A stretch of DNA of 45,875 nucleotides from a virus. A model generated the notes under the pieces. The model saw only the letters and a list, made by a program, of their open reading frames with translations, did no database searches and was not told the origin of the DNA. Below, one piece after another: positions 20,890 to 28,550 of the stretch. The position numbers were made by a program, and so were the translations under genes. How positions within the stretch are numbered: the stretch's first letter is position 1; each line of letters begins with the position of its first letter. Location of the stretch: positions 1 through 45,875 of the IMG/VR virus record IMGVR_UViG_3300033993_002357, one strand, 5' to 3'.

Positions 20890-21381
20890 ATGAATATCTT
20901 CTTTTTGGATTATGATGTTGTCAAATGTGCAAAATACCATTGTGACAAACATTGTGTTAAAATGATATTGGAAACCGCACAACTATTATGTGGAGCTCAT
21001 CATATAACCAATTCAAAATTGGATATTCCTTATAAATTATCACACAAAAACCACCCCTGTTCAATATGGGTTAGAGAGTCATTATCTAACTATTATTACC
21101 TATGTGAATTGGGGTTAGAATTGTGTAAAGAATACACTTATCGTTATGGTAAAAGACATAAATCTCAAGATGTTATTGAGTGGTGTGTTATGAATCCTAT
21201 TAATGTAAAAGATAAGGATTTCACTGAACCACCCAAAGCAATGCCTGATGAATATAAGGTTAAGGATGTAATTCAATCATATAGAAACTATTATATTGGT
21301 GCAAAAAAAGATTTTGTTTCTTGGAAAAATCGTGATGTTCCCTCTTGGTTTTGTGAAGAAAATAACTTACAATTAGTATAA
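20890..21381 (+). CDS. conserved phage protein with DKHxVKM...Q-L-L motif
   Basis: A 163-residue protein. CDKHCVKMILETAQLL (residues 18-33), HKNHPCSIWVRES (52-64), YTYRYGKRHKS and SYRNYYIGAK are typical of a widespread phage family, sometimes annotated as pyrimidine-dimer glycosylase; I cannot confirm that activity. It starts 2 nt after the cREC stop, so the two are co-expressed and may share a nucleic-acid repair role. Confidence 0.55.
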   Translation: MNIFFLDYDVVKCAKYHCDKHCVKMILETAQLLCGAHHITNSKLDIPYKLSHKNHPCSIWVRESLSNYYYLCELGLELCKEYTYRYGKRHKSQDVIEWCVMNPINVKDKDFTEPPKAMPDEYKVKDVIQSYRNYYIGAKKDFVSWKNRDVPSWFCEENNLQLV

Positions 21382-21387
21382 AATATT

Positions 21388-21648
21388 ATGACAGAAGAAA
21401 AATACAATGAGATAAAAAAACTCAAAGAAACAATAGTTAATTTGGAGTTCAAGTTATCAACAATCAATAACTTAATTGAGTCAAAAAAATTGGAAATGGA
21501 GATAAAAGGAACATCAACTTGTAACTTTAAAATCAATCGTTTTATCAAGTTAGGTGGTGATGATTTTATCAAATCAATCTTAGATAGTGAAAGAAAAACA
21601 ACGGAATATCAACTCTCAAAAATGAGAGAAGATTTCGATAAATTATAA
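21388..21648 (+). CDS. small coiled-coil protein
   Basis: An 86-residue protein with a heptad-rich helix (EEKYNEIKKLKETIVNLEFK) and Lys-rich second half. No family recognised. Confidence 0.55.
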   Translation: MTEEKYNEIKKLKETIVNLEFKLSTINNLIESKKLEMEIKGTSTCNFKINRFIKLGGDDFIKSILDSERKTTEYQLSKMREDFDKL

Positions 21649-21653
21649 TATTT

Positions 21654-21743
21654 ATGGATACCTACAACATTATTATGGCAAGCATTCTTACATCCCTTTT
21701 TATAATTTTAGCTTTACGAATTAGAAATAACAGAAAAGCATGA
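21654..21743 (+). CDS. 29-residue membrane peptide
   Basis: ATG 21654 to TGA 21743: MDTYNIIMASILTSLFIILA then a basic end. It overlaps the next start by 4 bases, which supports translation. Confidence 0.4.
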   Translation: MDTYNIIMASILTSLFIILALRIRNNRKA

Positions 21744-22009
21744 TACACAACTTAACAAAGTTTCAGCTCGAAGTTTGGAATAAAATTAAACCACACCTCA
21801 AAGAGGAATATGGTACTCAAATCAATTTCGATGATGAACTACAAATAAACTTCAGTTTTGGGAACGGAAAGATTGTCTTAGATGTTTTTCCACAAGATGA
21901 AGTATTGTTATTTATACATTTCGAAAATGAGGGGTTTGAAAAACATTTTTTTAATAGCAGTAATTTAGATAGTTTAATAGAAATTTTAAAGAAAAATGAA
22001 TATCAATGA
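21740..22009 (+). CDS. phage protein, unknown function
   Basis: An 89-residue alpha/beta protein (IVLDVFPQDEVLLFIHFENEG). Starts inside the preceding stop; overlaps the next gene by 14 nt. Confidence 0.55.
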   Translation: MIHNLTKFQLEVWNKIKPHLKEEYGTQINFDDELQINFSFGNGKIVLDVFPQDEVLLFIHFENEGFEKHFFNSSNLDSLIEILKKNEYQ

Positions 22010-22301
22010 AGCATATGACTTTCTAATGAAGAAAGTTGATGAACTAAAAGAACAAGGAATAGAAGTATTAATCAAAGATTCTATAGTAACACCTGACACA
22101 AAAGAAAAATATAACAGACCAGATAGATTACCCTCAACAGAATGGAAAACTATTTGTTTAGGTCTTCAGTGTGAAGGTGACTTAGGTAAAGTTCGTGAAA
22201 TTGAACATTTATGTAGTATGGTTGGTATCTATTTCGACACAGGTTATGGTGGTGGTCAAAGAGAGTGGGAAATAGATTGGTCTTTCAGAGTTTCCCAATA
22301 A
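21996..22301 (+). CDS. phage protein, unknown function
   Basis: A 101-residue protein ending in a conserved-looking GIYFDTGYGGGQREWEIDWS segment, a pattern seen in small phage proteins of unknown role. Terminated by the stem-loop at 22311. Confidence 0.6.
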   Translation: MNINEAYDFLMKKVDELKEQGIEVLIKDSIVTPDTKEKYNRPDRLPSTEWKTICLGLQCEGDLGKVREIEHLCSMVGIYFDTGYGGGQREWEIDWSFRVSQ

Positions 22302-22310
22302 AATTTTTAA

Positions 22311-22351
22311 AAAAAACCCATTTTGATTTTGAAATTAGAATGGGTTTTTTT
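22311..22351 (+). terminator. rho-independent terminator overlapping next promoter
   Basis: AAAAAACCCATT pairs with AATGGGTTTTTT. The loop contains the TTTG -33 box of the following promoter, so terminator and promoter are interleaved. Confidence 0.8.
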
Positions 22352-22358
22352 ATTTTTG
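22328..22358 (+). promoter_or_regulatory. Bacteroidetes-type promoter
   Basis: TTTG (22328-22331), 19 nt, TATTTTTG (22351-22358), about 23 nt before the gene at 22382. Confidence 0.65.
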
Positions 22359-22381
22359 TAAGACAATAAAACAATATCACA

Positions 22382-22861
22382 ATGGGAACAAATTACTACA
22401 GAATACCAAGTGTCCGAGAAATGGGTGAAAAGAAATCTAAACTTATTGAGGATATTAAAAATATAGATATATCTTCATCCTCAATTATATATAAATTTAA
22501 AATAATTGATGATAAATCTGAACAAATTTCTTATTGGGATAAGTTTGTTGAAGACACATCAATTCACTTGGGTAAAAGAAGTAGTGGATGGAAATTCTTA
22601 TGGAATTTTAATGATAACAAATATTATTCAAACAAAGAGGAATTATTTAACTTCATACGAACTGGTAGAATAGTTGATGAATATGGTGAAGAAATGGATG
22701 TTGAGGAGTTCATCAAAATGGCCTTAGAATGGGGACAACCTGATGGATTGGATGGGGAAACATATCGTAGACAACATCCTCGTCAATACTCCCACGATTT
22801 TGAAAAAAAAGAACAATATATTGATGGTTTAAGAGTTGCACCTTATACTGATTTTTCATAA
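22382..22861 (+). CDS. conserved phage protein (MGTNYY family)
   Basis: A 159-residue protein. MGTNYYRIP at the start, IHLGKRSSGWKFLW in the middle and an acidic C-terminal half match a family of small phage and bacterial proteins starting MGTNYY. Members often have zinc-binding Cys pairs, which are absent here. Function unknown. Confidence 0.6.
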   Translation: MGTNYYRIPSVREMGEKKSKLIEDIKNIDISSSSIIYKFKIIDDKSEQISYWDKFVEDTSIHLGKRSSGWKFLWNFNDNKYYSNKEELFNFIRTGRIVDEYGEEMDVEEFIKMALEWGQPDGLDGETYRRQHPRQYSHDFEKKEQYIDGLRVAPYTDFS

Positions 22862-22881
22862 CAATTAAAATAATTATTACT

Positions 22882-23181
22882 ATGGCTAAGAGATTATCAT
22901 ACGAACAAAAAAAAGAACAATTACTAATAGACATCATCAACAAGATGTTTGAATTTGCTGGTCATAATGTTACATTCGAAGATATCAAAGATAGAAAAGA
23001 TGATTGGTATGCTCAATGGACAATAACTGAAGACCAATATGACCAATGGCAAAAGTGGGGTGTCAAAGAAATCAAAAAAAAGATGAAAATGACCGAGGAT
23101 TTTGCCAAAAGACAAATGGCAATGATTGGACTGAATTATGGTTTGAAATTCGCAGACCATAATATTTATCAAGAAAAATAA
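22882..23181 (+). CDS. small helical phage protein
   Basis: A 99-residue basic/acidic helical protein with an aromatic segment (DDWYAQWTITEDQYDQWQKWG). Likely same transcript as 22382. Confidence 0.6.
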   Translation: MAKRLSYEQKKEQLLIDIINKMFEFAGHNVTFEDIKDRKDDWYAQWTITEDQYDQWQKWGVKEIKKKMKMTEDFAKRQMAMIGLNYGLKFADHNIYQEK

Positions 23182-23183
23182 TT

Positions 23184-23258
23184 ATGAAAAAATTTATCTG
23201 TAATTTCATCTCCAAAATAACATTCGGTAAAGTTTGTTTTGGTTGGTGTAAAATCTAA
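23184..23258 (+). CDS. 24-residue ORF
   Basis: ATG 23184 to TAA 23258: a basic peptide with four Cys/Trp-rich positions (CNF...CFGWCKI). It fills the gap between two genes exactly. Coding status uncertain. Confidence 0.25.
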   Translation: MKKFICNFISKITFGKVCFGWCKI

Positions 23259-23263
23259 TACCA

Positions 23264-23677
23264 ATGGGTCAGGATATCATTAGTTATAAAAGTATTTTTT
23301 TGGATGATGTTAACATTTCAGTAATTTTCAAAGAAAATGAGAATTACGATATGATGACAAGATTATTTGACAAATATGGTTTTGGTTTTTATTACCCAAA
23401 GACAAAAACTATTATGATTGATGGTGAACTTTTTGTTGATACCGATTTGACTTTTGATGATTTACGATTCGTTGAGGCACACGAAGTTTCCCACTTAATC
23501 TTAGGTCACACTGGTGGTAACAGATATGATGAGGATGAAATTGATGCCGACTTAATGGCTTATCTTCTACTAAAGAAACAAGGATTGTCAACTGATAGAT
23601 TAACAAGTACATTCAAAGAACGACACGGAATTGAATTCACTAAGGATTTATTAAATGATTTCCAATCAAAATTATAA
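23264..23677 (+). CDS. ImmA/IrrE-like metallopeptidase
   Basis: A 137-residue protein. HEVSHLILGHTGG (HExxH at residues 73-77) followed by YDEDEIDADLMAYLLL (the downstream acidic zinc ligand region) is the M78 layout. ImmA proteins cleave repressors or regulators, often with an HTH partner, not seen here. In a lytic phage it may target a host regulator. It ends at a strong terminator. Confidence 0.75.
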   Translation: MGQDIISYKSIFLDDVNISVIFKENENYDMMTRLFDKYGFGFYYPKTKTIMIDGELFVDTDLTFDDLRFVEAHEVSHLILGHTGGNRYDEDEIDADLMAYLLLKKQGLSTDRLTSTFKERHGIEFTKDLLNDFQSKL

Positions 23678-23705
23678 AAGTACAACTCGGTGTTGTACTT
23701 TTTTT
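23676..23705 (+). terminator. rho-independent terminator
   Basis: AAAAGTACAAC pairs with GTTGTACTTTT around TCGGT, followed by T residues. It overlaps the stop codon of the ImmA-like gene. Confidence 0.85.
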
Positions 23706-23724
23706 GTTTAAGGTCAATATTTAT

Positions 23725-23732
23725 TATTTATA
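23725..23732 (+). promoter_or_regulatory. TATTTATA box before gene at 23755
   Basis: TATTTATA ends 22 nt before the ATG; a second TATTTATT partly overlaps upstream. Confidence 0.35.
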
Positions 23733-23754
23733 TTAACTAAAAATATTTAACCTT

Positions 23755-24360
23755 ATGTCATCAGATATTATTGTAGCGTTTATAACAGGGGTGATGGGAC
23801 CTGTGACATTGTTATATGTTAAAAATCTATTAGATAAGAAAAAGAAAAAACCTGATATGTTACACGATGCCCTTAAAGTTGGGGAGTTGGTAATGTCAAA
23901 AATCGAACACATCAGGGAAGAAATCAATTGTGATAGAGTTTGGGTTACTCAGTTTCATAATGGTGGTAATTTTTATCCTACGGGCAAATCTATGGCCAAA
24001 TTCAGTATGATTTATGAAGCCGTTGGTCCTAATGCAACCTCTAAACAAAATACATTTAAAAACCTACCTGTTAACCTTTTCACTAAATCAATCAATCAGT
24101 TGTTCGAAAACGATGTTATTGAAATTGCTGATTTTAAGGATGAAACAATTGCAACTTATGGGTTGAAATATATAGCAGAGGAAACTGCTTGTAAATCTCA
24201 ATATATTTTCGCAATCAAAACAATTGACAACAAATTCATAGGTACATTGGGAATTGATTTTACCAAAAGAAAAACAAAATTGGATATGGAAACCATAAAT
24301 CACCTCGCAGTACATGCAAGTTCTTTAGGTGGGGTTTTAATGAATCACTTAAAACAATAA
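23755..24360 (+). CDS. membrane-anchored GAF-like domain protein
   Basis: A 201-residue protein. One N-terminal hydrophobic segment (residues 5-24), a KKKKK cytoplasmic flank, then a GAF/PAS-like domain: CDRVWVTQFHNGGNFYPTG, KFSMIYEAVG, and KFIGTLGIDFT. Such phage proteins are known, their ligand is not. It starts a set of genes ending in a shared C-terminal motif. Confidence 0.6.
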   Translation: MSSDIIVAFITGVMGPVTLLYVKNLLDKKKKKPDMLHDALKVGELVMSKIEHIREEINCDRVWVTQFHNGGNFYPTGKSMAKFSMIYEAVGPNATSKQNTFKNLPVNLFTKSINQLFENDVIEIADFKDETIATYGLKYIAEETACKSQYIFAIKTIDNKFIGTLGIDFTKRKTKLDMETINHLAVHASSLGGVLMNHLKQ

Positions 24361-24364
24361 TATA

Positions 24365-24868
24365 ATGAGTAACAAAACGAATTTCAAAAGTAAAATGGAA
24401 ATGTTAGGTCATGCGGCATCAAAAAACTTACTTGATTTTATTGACAACGAAACAGCCAAAACATCTTCATTTTACCAAAAACTAATAACATTATTTGAAT
24501 CAACCATCAAATCAAAGTTACCAAATTGTAAATTTGAATTTTTCAATTCATACGCTGATGCACCCACAAGTACATTTTATTTGTACTTGAAAAGTAAGGA
24601 CAATAAATGTTTAGATGACCTTAAAAATTTATTACCTCCTGAAATTACTGGTGGTTATAACCAAAAAAAAGAATTTTACTTAGCTATGAAAGGAAGTGTA
24701 CAAGCAGACTCTCCTGAACAAGCAGAAACCTTAGACCAAAAATTAGCAAGAGTTTATGGTGATATTACACCATCATCTATATCATCCAATAAACTAACTG
24801 CTGCAGACTTCCAAAAGGAAAGTATTTTAGATGATATCAACAGGATTAAAAAACTAATTAATGGATAA
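24365..24868 (+). CDS. phage protein with C-terminal IKxL tag
   Basis: A 167-residue protein with a helical N-terminus and a linker, ending SILDDINRIKKLING. That last helix resembles the ends of the proteins at 24861 and 31251, which are otherwise unrelated. It overlaps the next gene by 8 nt. Function unknown; likely virion-packaged or assembly-related. Confidence 0.6.
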   Translation: MSNKTNFKSKMEMLGHAASKNLLDFIDNETAKTSSFYQKLITLFESTIKSKLPNCKFEFFNSYADAPTSTFYLYLKSKDNKCLDDLKNLLPPEITGGYNQKKEFYLAMKGSVQADSPEQAETLDQKLARVYGDITPSSISSNKLTAADFQKESILDDINRIKKLING

Positions 24869-25577
24869 TTTTATAAACCCGTTAAGTAACACAATAAAAA
24901 AGTACCAAGGACAATCAGATGGTGAATATTTTGTTGAGTTTATAAATTCCTCAGGTTTACCTGTACTAAGTCCTTATGATGGTATTGTTACGAACACTAG
25001 AGAAACCAATAGTGGTTACAAAATTAAGATTTTACATAGTGTAAATAACGAAAGTATTGAAACTACATTCGAAAATTTATCAAGTATAAATGTCTCGTCA
25101 GGTCAAAGAATTTCTAAAGGGGATAGAGTAGGTATGACAGGAAACAAACGAGTGAAATTATACATCTTTAATAAAAATACTAATAGAACTGAAAAACCAA
25201 AAAAATGGTTACCTGAACCTTTTGTTACCCAAACTGACACAACAAGTAGTGAAGAAGAGGAAATCTTATCACCCAAAACAACTAAAAAGTTGAGTACGAC
25301 ATACAAGGATTCCAAAGAGTTACCAGCAGGTATAGAAACTATATTGGCTTTACCCTTCACAGCAATGAAAAAAGGAATTCAAAATATGTTTTCTGATAGT
25401 GAAAAAGCAAACAGAGAGAGAGAGGAAAGAAAACAACAAAAAGAATTAGAAAAGGAACTGAAAAAAAAGGAGGAGGAAAAAAGACAAAAAGATATTTCAC
25501 CAGACATTAGATTCGAAAGTTACAAAACTAATATAGTCAAAGAAGAAATTGATAGAATAAAAGAACTTATGAAATAA
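24861..25577 (+). CDS. M23-like (degenerate) domain protein with C-terminal IKxLM tag
   Basis: A 238-residue protein. Residues 30-100 have the LytM/M23 outline (GLPVLSPYDGIVTNTRETNSGYKIKILH ... SGQRISKGDRVGMTG) but the catalytic His/Asp residues are absent, so it is probably a non-catalytic fold. A low-complexity Glu/Lys helix follows and the end is IVKEEIDRIKELMK. It may bind cell wall or serve in assembly. Confidence 0.6.
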   Translation: MDNFINPLSNTIKKYQGQSDGEYFVEFINSSGLPVLSPYDGIVTNTRETNSGYKIKILHSVNNESIETTFENLSSINVSSGQRISKGDRVGMTGNKRVKLYIFNKNTNRTEKPKKWLPEPFVTQTDTTSSEEEEILSPKTTKKLSTTYKDSKELPAGIETILALPFTAMKKGIQNMFSDSEKANREREERKQQKELEKELKKKEEEKRQKDISPDIRFESYKTNIVKEEIDRIKELMK

Positions 25578-25579
25578 AA

Positions 25580-25616
25580 AAATCCCCATCTTAGAAAGTG
25601 GGGATTTAATTTTTTT
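25580..25616. terminator. bidirectional terminator
   Basis: AAATCCCCA pairs with TGGGGATTT, with a T run after it. It lies between the convergent genes ending at 25577 and 25629. Confidence 0.8.
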
Positions 25617-25628
25617 AAGAAACACTAA

Positions 25629-25793
25629 CTATTTTTCAACTTTAGCTGTATCAACAGATGGAGTTGTAATTGTAGTAGTTTCAACTGCTGTAGAATCTTC
25701 AGTTGTAGTTTTTTCTTCTGTAGCTGTAGTAGTTCCACATGAAGTAAGGATTGTGCTTAGAACAACGATTGTTCCGAAAAGTGCTTTTCTCAT
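25629..25793 (-). CDS. Thr-rich small lipoprotein
   Basis: Minus-strand ATG 25793 to TAG 25629, 54 residues. The signal peptide ends in a lipobox (LTSC, Cys at residue 19), and the mature part is Thr/Glu-rich without fold. Probably an envelope lipoprotein of the Bacteroidetes type. Encoded opposite to all flanking genes. Confidence 0.6.
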   Translation of the reverse strand: MRKALFGTIVVLSTILTSCGTTTATEEKTTTEDSTAVETTTITTPSVDTAKVEK

Positions 25794-25925
25794 TTTGTTA
25801 ACGAATTTTTAAGATTTTTAAATTGATTTAGTTATTAAACACTTAATAAATACGCATTAAACTTTAATAAGTCAAATGGTGTTGAAATTTTTTTTGTTAA
25901 AATTATAATTATTGAAAAACTAAAT

Positions 25926-26282
25926 ATGAATTGGAAACACACCTTAATTATTGTAGTGTCTATTTTGTTTATTGGAATGGGTTTGGGTTATTTGATAAGT
26001 TATAACGCAAAGGAAACTAGAAATCTCCACCAACAACTAATAGATGCTGAAAGAAAAGCTATTGATTCTTTATACAAGGAATTGGAAGTTATGAAGACTG
26101 AAAGGGAAACTATGGAATCCCAACTAAATGCACTTACTACTGGTATTAGAATTAGTGAGTCAAACTTATCAACAAAAATAAACCAACTAAAAATTCAAAA
26201 CAATGTTAAGATTGAAGCTATTACTAATAGTACTAATGATGAGCTGCTCGATGGTTTACGCACAAGATTTGGCAAAAAGTAA
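25926..26282 (+). CDS. i-spanin-like membrane coiled-coil protein
   Basis: A 118-residue protein. One N-terminal hydrophobic segment (residues 5-27) followed by a long coiled coil (KETRNLHQQLIDAERKA...). This is the layout of an inner-membrane spanin (Rz type), which helps disrupt the outer membrane at lysis. The next gene starts inside it in another frame, also typical of spanin genes. No sequence-level match can be claimed. Confidence 0.55.
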   Translation: MNWKHTLIIVVSILFIGMGLGYLISYNAKETRNLHQQLIDAERKAIDSLYKELEVMKTERETMESQLNALTTGIRISESNLSTKINQLKIQNNVKIEAITNSTNDELLDGLRTRFGKK

Positions 26283-26697
26283 CAAAGATTCCGTAAGTCC
26301 TAAAATAGATTTAGTTGTTATAGATGGAGATACACTTTTTACAATCAATAGAAAGGTTGCGATACAAATAGCAATTGAACACGATTCCTTGGAAATTGTA
26401 ACAAGTAAATTGAAAGAATGTAATGGTGTATTAGATTATTGTCTTGAGGTTAAAAATCAGTACAAAACAGCATTAGACCAATCCCAAGGTGTAAGTGATA
26501 TGTTGAGAAAAGAAATTGAAAAGAAGGACAAAATTATTGGTAGTTACAAAAAGATTGATGAATCTCAACAAGCTATGTACAAAGAACTGAATACTGAATT
26601 TAAGAAAGCTAAAAACAGAAACAAGTGGTTGACAGGATTAAGTATTGGTGGAGTGACAGTAGGATTCACTTCAATTATCCTTTTACTTCTTAAGTAA
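26203..26697 (+). CDS. u-spanin-like secreted/lipoprotein with C-terminal membrane segment
   Basis: A 164-residue protein, starting 80 nt inside the preceding gene in another frame. It has a signal sequence with a possible lipobox (VLMMSC), a helical/coiled middle (residues 60-135) and a C-terminal hydrophobic segment (LTGLSIGGVTVGFTSIILLLLK). Signal plus C-terminal anchor is the topology of unimolecular spanins bridging outer and inner membranes. Lysis role is inferred from topology and gene order. Confidence 0.55.
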   Translation: MLRLKLLLIVLMMSCSMVYAQDLAKSNKDSVSPKIDLVVIDGDTLFTINRKVAIQIAIEHDSLEIVTSKLKECNGVLDYCLEVKNQYKTALDQSQGVSDMLRKEIEKKDKIIGSYKKIDESQQAMYKELNTEFKKAKNRNKWLTGLSIGGVTVGFTSIILLLLK

Positions 26698-26749
26698 TTA
26701 TATTATATTTTTTATGTCTTAGGACATAAAGATTAAATAATTTATTATT

Positions 26750-27184
26750 ATGGAAATTACTTATTTTGCTTTGGGTATGCTCTCGATGGTGGCTCTGATT
26801 TTTGTTGGAATTATTGTTTGGGGTTTGTTCAGGGTCAGTAAAATTGAGCGACAGATTGGTGTCATAAAACAAAACGACAGATTTGAGTTTGATAATGTTC
26901 AACGACAATTTGAAAATGTTTATCGAGCTATTGATAGTCAAAGGGATGATTACCGACATGAATTTGAATCCGTATTTCGTAGGTTTGAAACAATCGAGGA
27001 AAATTCAAGGTTGAATACCAATGAACTTGTTAGAACAATGGATGAAAGGTTCAATAAAATGGAACAACACCAATTCGGAAAATTCCATGAATTACATGGG
27101 ATGATAATGGAGAGGCATACTGCTTCAACTAGTTACACAGACAAAAGAGTTGATAAGTTATTAAATCAAAAAGAAGTACTATAA
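26750..27184 (+). CDS. membrane-anchored coiled-coil protein
   Basis: A 144-residue protein with an N-terminal hydrophobic segment (residues 5-27) and a charged coiled coil of repeated E-F-x-N/S-V-x-R-x-F/I units (FDNVQRQFENVYRAID, FESVFRRFETIEE). It may be a further spanin or envelope component, next to the spanin-like pair. Confidence 0.55.
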   Translation: MEITYFALGMLSMVALIFVGIIVWGLFRVSKIERQIGVIKQNDRFEFDNVQRQFENVYRAIDSQRDDYRHEFESVFRRFETIEENSRLNTNELVRTMDERFNKMEQHQFGKFHELHGMIMERHTASTSYTDKRVDKLLNQKEVL

Positions 27185-27189
27185 CAATA

Positions 27190-27219
27190 AACCCCTCCGA
27201 TAAAGAGCGGTTTTGTATT
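27190..27219 (+). terminator. terminator (copy 1 of a repeat)
   Basis: ACCCCTCCGATAAAGAGCGG then T residues. The stem is weakened by a C in place of G compared with the copy at 27806. Confidence 0.55.
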
Positions 27220-27250
27220 TTTATAATATTTATTATAAAAAATTAAAATT

Positions 27251-27784
27251 ATGAAAAGAATTATAAGATTAACTGAATCGGATTTAGTTAAATTGGTAAA
27301 AAGGGTTATTAGTGAACAAAACGAAAATACTAGTACACCAACAGCAACTTTATTAAGAACAAATGTTCTTGAGTATACTGGTAATTTAATTAATAATGTG
27401 TATGATGGATTTTATTCTCTCCCACAGACAAGTGGAATTTTGATTGGTAAAAATATAAGCGAATTGCAAAATTATTATGGTTCTGGAACAAGTACTAAAA
27501 CCCAACAAACAGATGAAATGAATTCAATCACCTTCCAATTAAATAAAATAATACAAGGAAAAAATGTTGGTCAAAAAATTGATTTGAGGTTAAATGGTAA
27601 ATCAATTTTAAGTTTACCTATCGAAAAATCTGATGGAATAGACACTAAACAATATTATGTAATGAATCAAGTCAAAATCTCCAATTTACAACCTGGTGAA
27701 AATTTAATTACTTGTGTCGTAAATAACAAACAATTAGATGCTATTAATTTTAACAAGTTTTACTTGAAGTTTAATGTCAAATAG
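27251..27784 (+). CDS. phage protein with N-terminal KRIIRLTESDL motif
   Basis: A 177-residue protein. The opening MKRIIRLTESDLVKLVKRV is a basic amphipathic helix of a kind often found at the N-terminus of large-phage virion proteins and may act as a prohead-targeting signal. The rest is beta-rich (TGILIGKNISEL ... INFNKFYLKFNVK). It is flanked by duplicate terminators and may be an internal head protein. Confidence 0.55.
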   Translation: MKRIIRLTESDLVKLVKRVISEQNENTSTPTATLLRTNVLEYTGNLINNVYDGFYSLPQTSGILIGKNISELQNYYGSGTSTKTQQTDEMNSITFQLNKIIQGKNVGQKIDLRLNGKSILSLPIEKSDGIDTKQYYVMNQVKISNLQPGENLITCVVNNKQLDAINFNKFYLKFNVK

Positions 27785-27805
27785 AAAATAAATAATGTAA
27801 CAAAA

Positions 27806-27833
27806 AACCCCTCCGATAAAGAGGGGTTATTTT
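27806..27833. terminator. terminator (copy 2 of a repeat), bidirectional
   Basis: AACCCCTC pairs with GAGGGGTT around CGATAAA, with T residues after it. It lies between convergent genes; the sequence repeats that at 27190. Confidence 0.8.
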
Positions 27834-28503
27834 ATTTATTGATAATTCTGCCTTTTACCCACCCTTCGTTCAAAAAAGTAGATAAATCGTCTTTTTTAAT
27901 TTTTTTATTTTGATTATCTTTTGTAATCCAAATTGTACCAAATTGTGAATTTGTTTCGCCTAAGCCTACATTTTTTTTTATCATAGACATTTTCTTTTTT
28001 GTCTCCTCTGAGTGTTTTCTACCTGTCCAATCAAAAGTAAAATTTGTTAATTTTCCTTCTTGGTGTCTTTTCTTTCCTGATTTAGACATAATTTCGGAAT
28101 ATTTTTTACGAAATTCTTCATCATTTTTTAATTTTTCTATAAAAATATGTTTTCCAATAACAGAACCTTTACTTTGAAAATTTGAAAAATGTTGGGCATT
28201 AATAAACCCACCTGATTCGCCACCAACTACTAAGTTCATACACAAACTATCGGATAATAATTCTCTATTGACAACTTCTTTTTCTTTTTCCAAAAGTATT
28301 TTTCTACTTGAGAAGAACTCTAAAATTTCTTTAGTGTGGTTTTCTTTTCCGTGAAAATTTATGGAATTCCATAATCTTTTACCACTACCAAAATAACCAT
28401 CGTTTAAATTATCGGTAGAATGTATCCCAATATAAAATCTTTGTGTTTTAATACAAGTTATTTTATAAAGATAGTGGTATTTTCTATTTTCTGCTCTTAT
28501 CAT
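27832..28503 (-). CDS. GIY-YIG homing endonuclease
   Basis: A 223-residue protein. YLYKITCIKTQRFYIGIH contains the GIY-YIG pair (YLY 11-13, YIG 24-26), followed by GYFGSGK (36-42), Glu75 region and Asn90, all needed for catalysis. NUMOD3-like repeats follow (HSEETKKKMS and FRKKYSEIMSKSGKKRH). It is a Seg/Mob-like free-standing homing enzyme lying 47 nt from the 3' end of the tmRNA gene on the same strand. Confidence 0.85.
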   Translation of the reverse strand: MIRAENRKYHYLYKITCIKTQRFYIGIHSTDNLNDGYFGSGKRLWNSINFHGKENHTKEILEFFSSRKILLEKEKEVVNRELLSDSLCMNLVVGGESGGFINAQHFSNFQSKGSVIGKHIFIEKLKNDEEFRKKYSEIMSKSGKKRHQEGKLTNFTFDWTGRKHSEETKKKMSMIKKNVGLGETNSQFGTIWITKDNQNKKIKKDDLSTFLNEGWVKGRIINK

Positions 28504-28516
28504 ATATTTTTTTTTA

Positions 28517-28524
28517 TATAAATA
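28517..28524 (-). promoter_or_regulatory. TATTTATA box of GIY-YIG gene
   Basis: On the minus strand TATTTATA ends 13 nt before the start codon at 28503, the same spacing as for plus-strand genes. Confidence 0.4.
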
Positions 28525-28550
28525 TATGATAAGAACAAAAACTTCCGATG

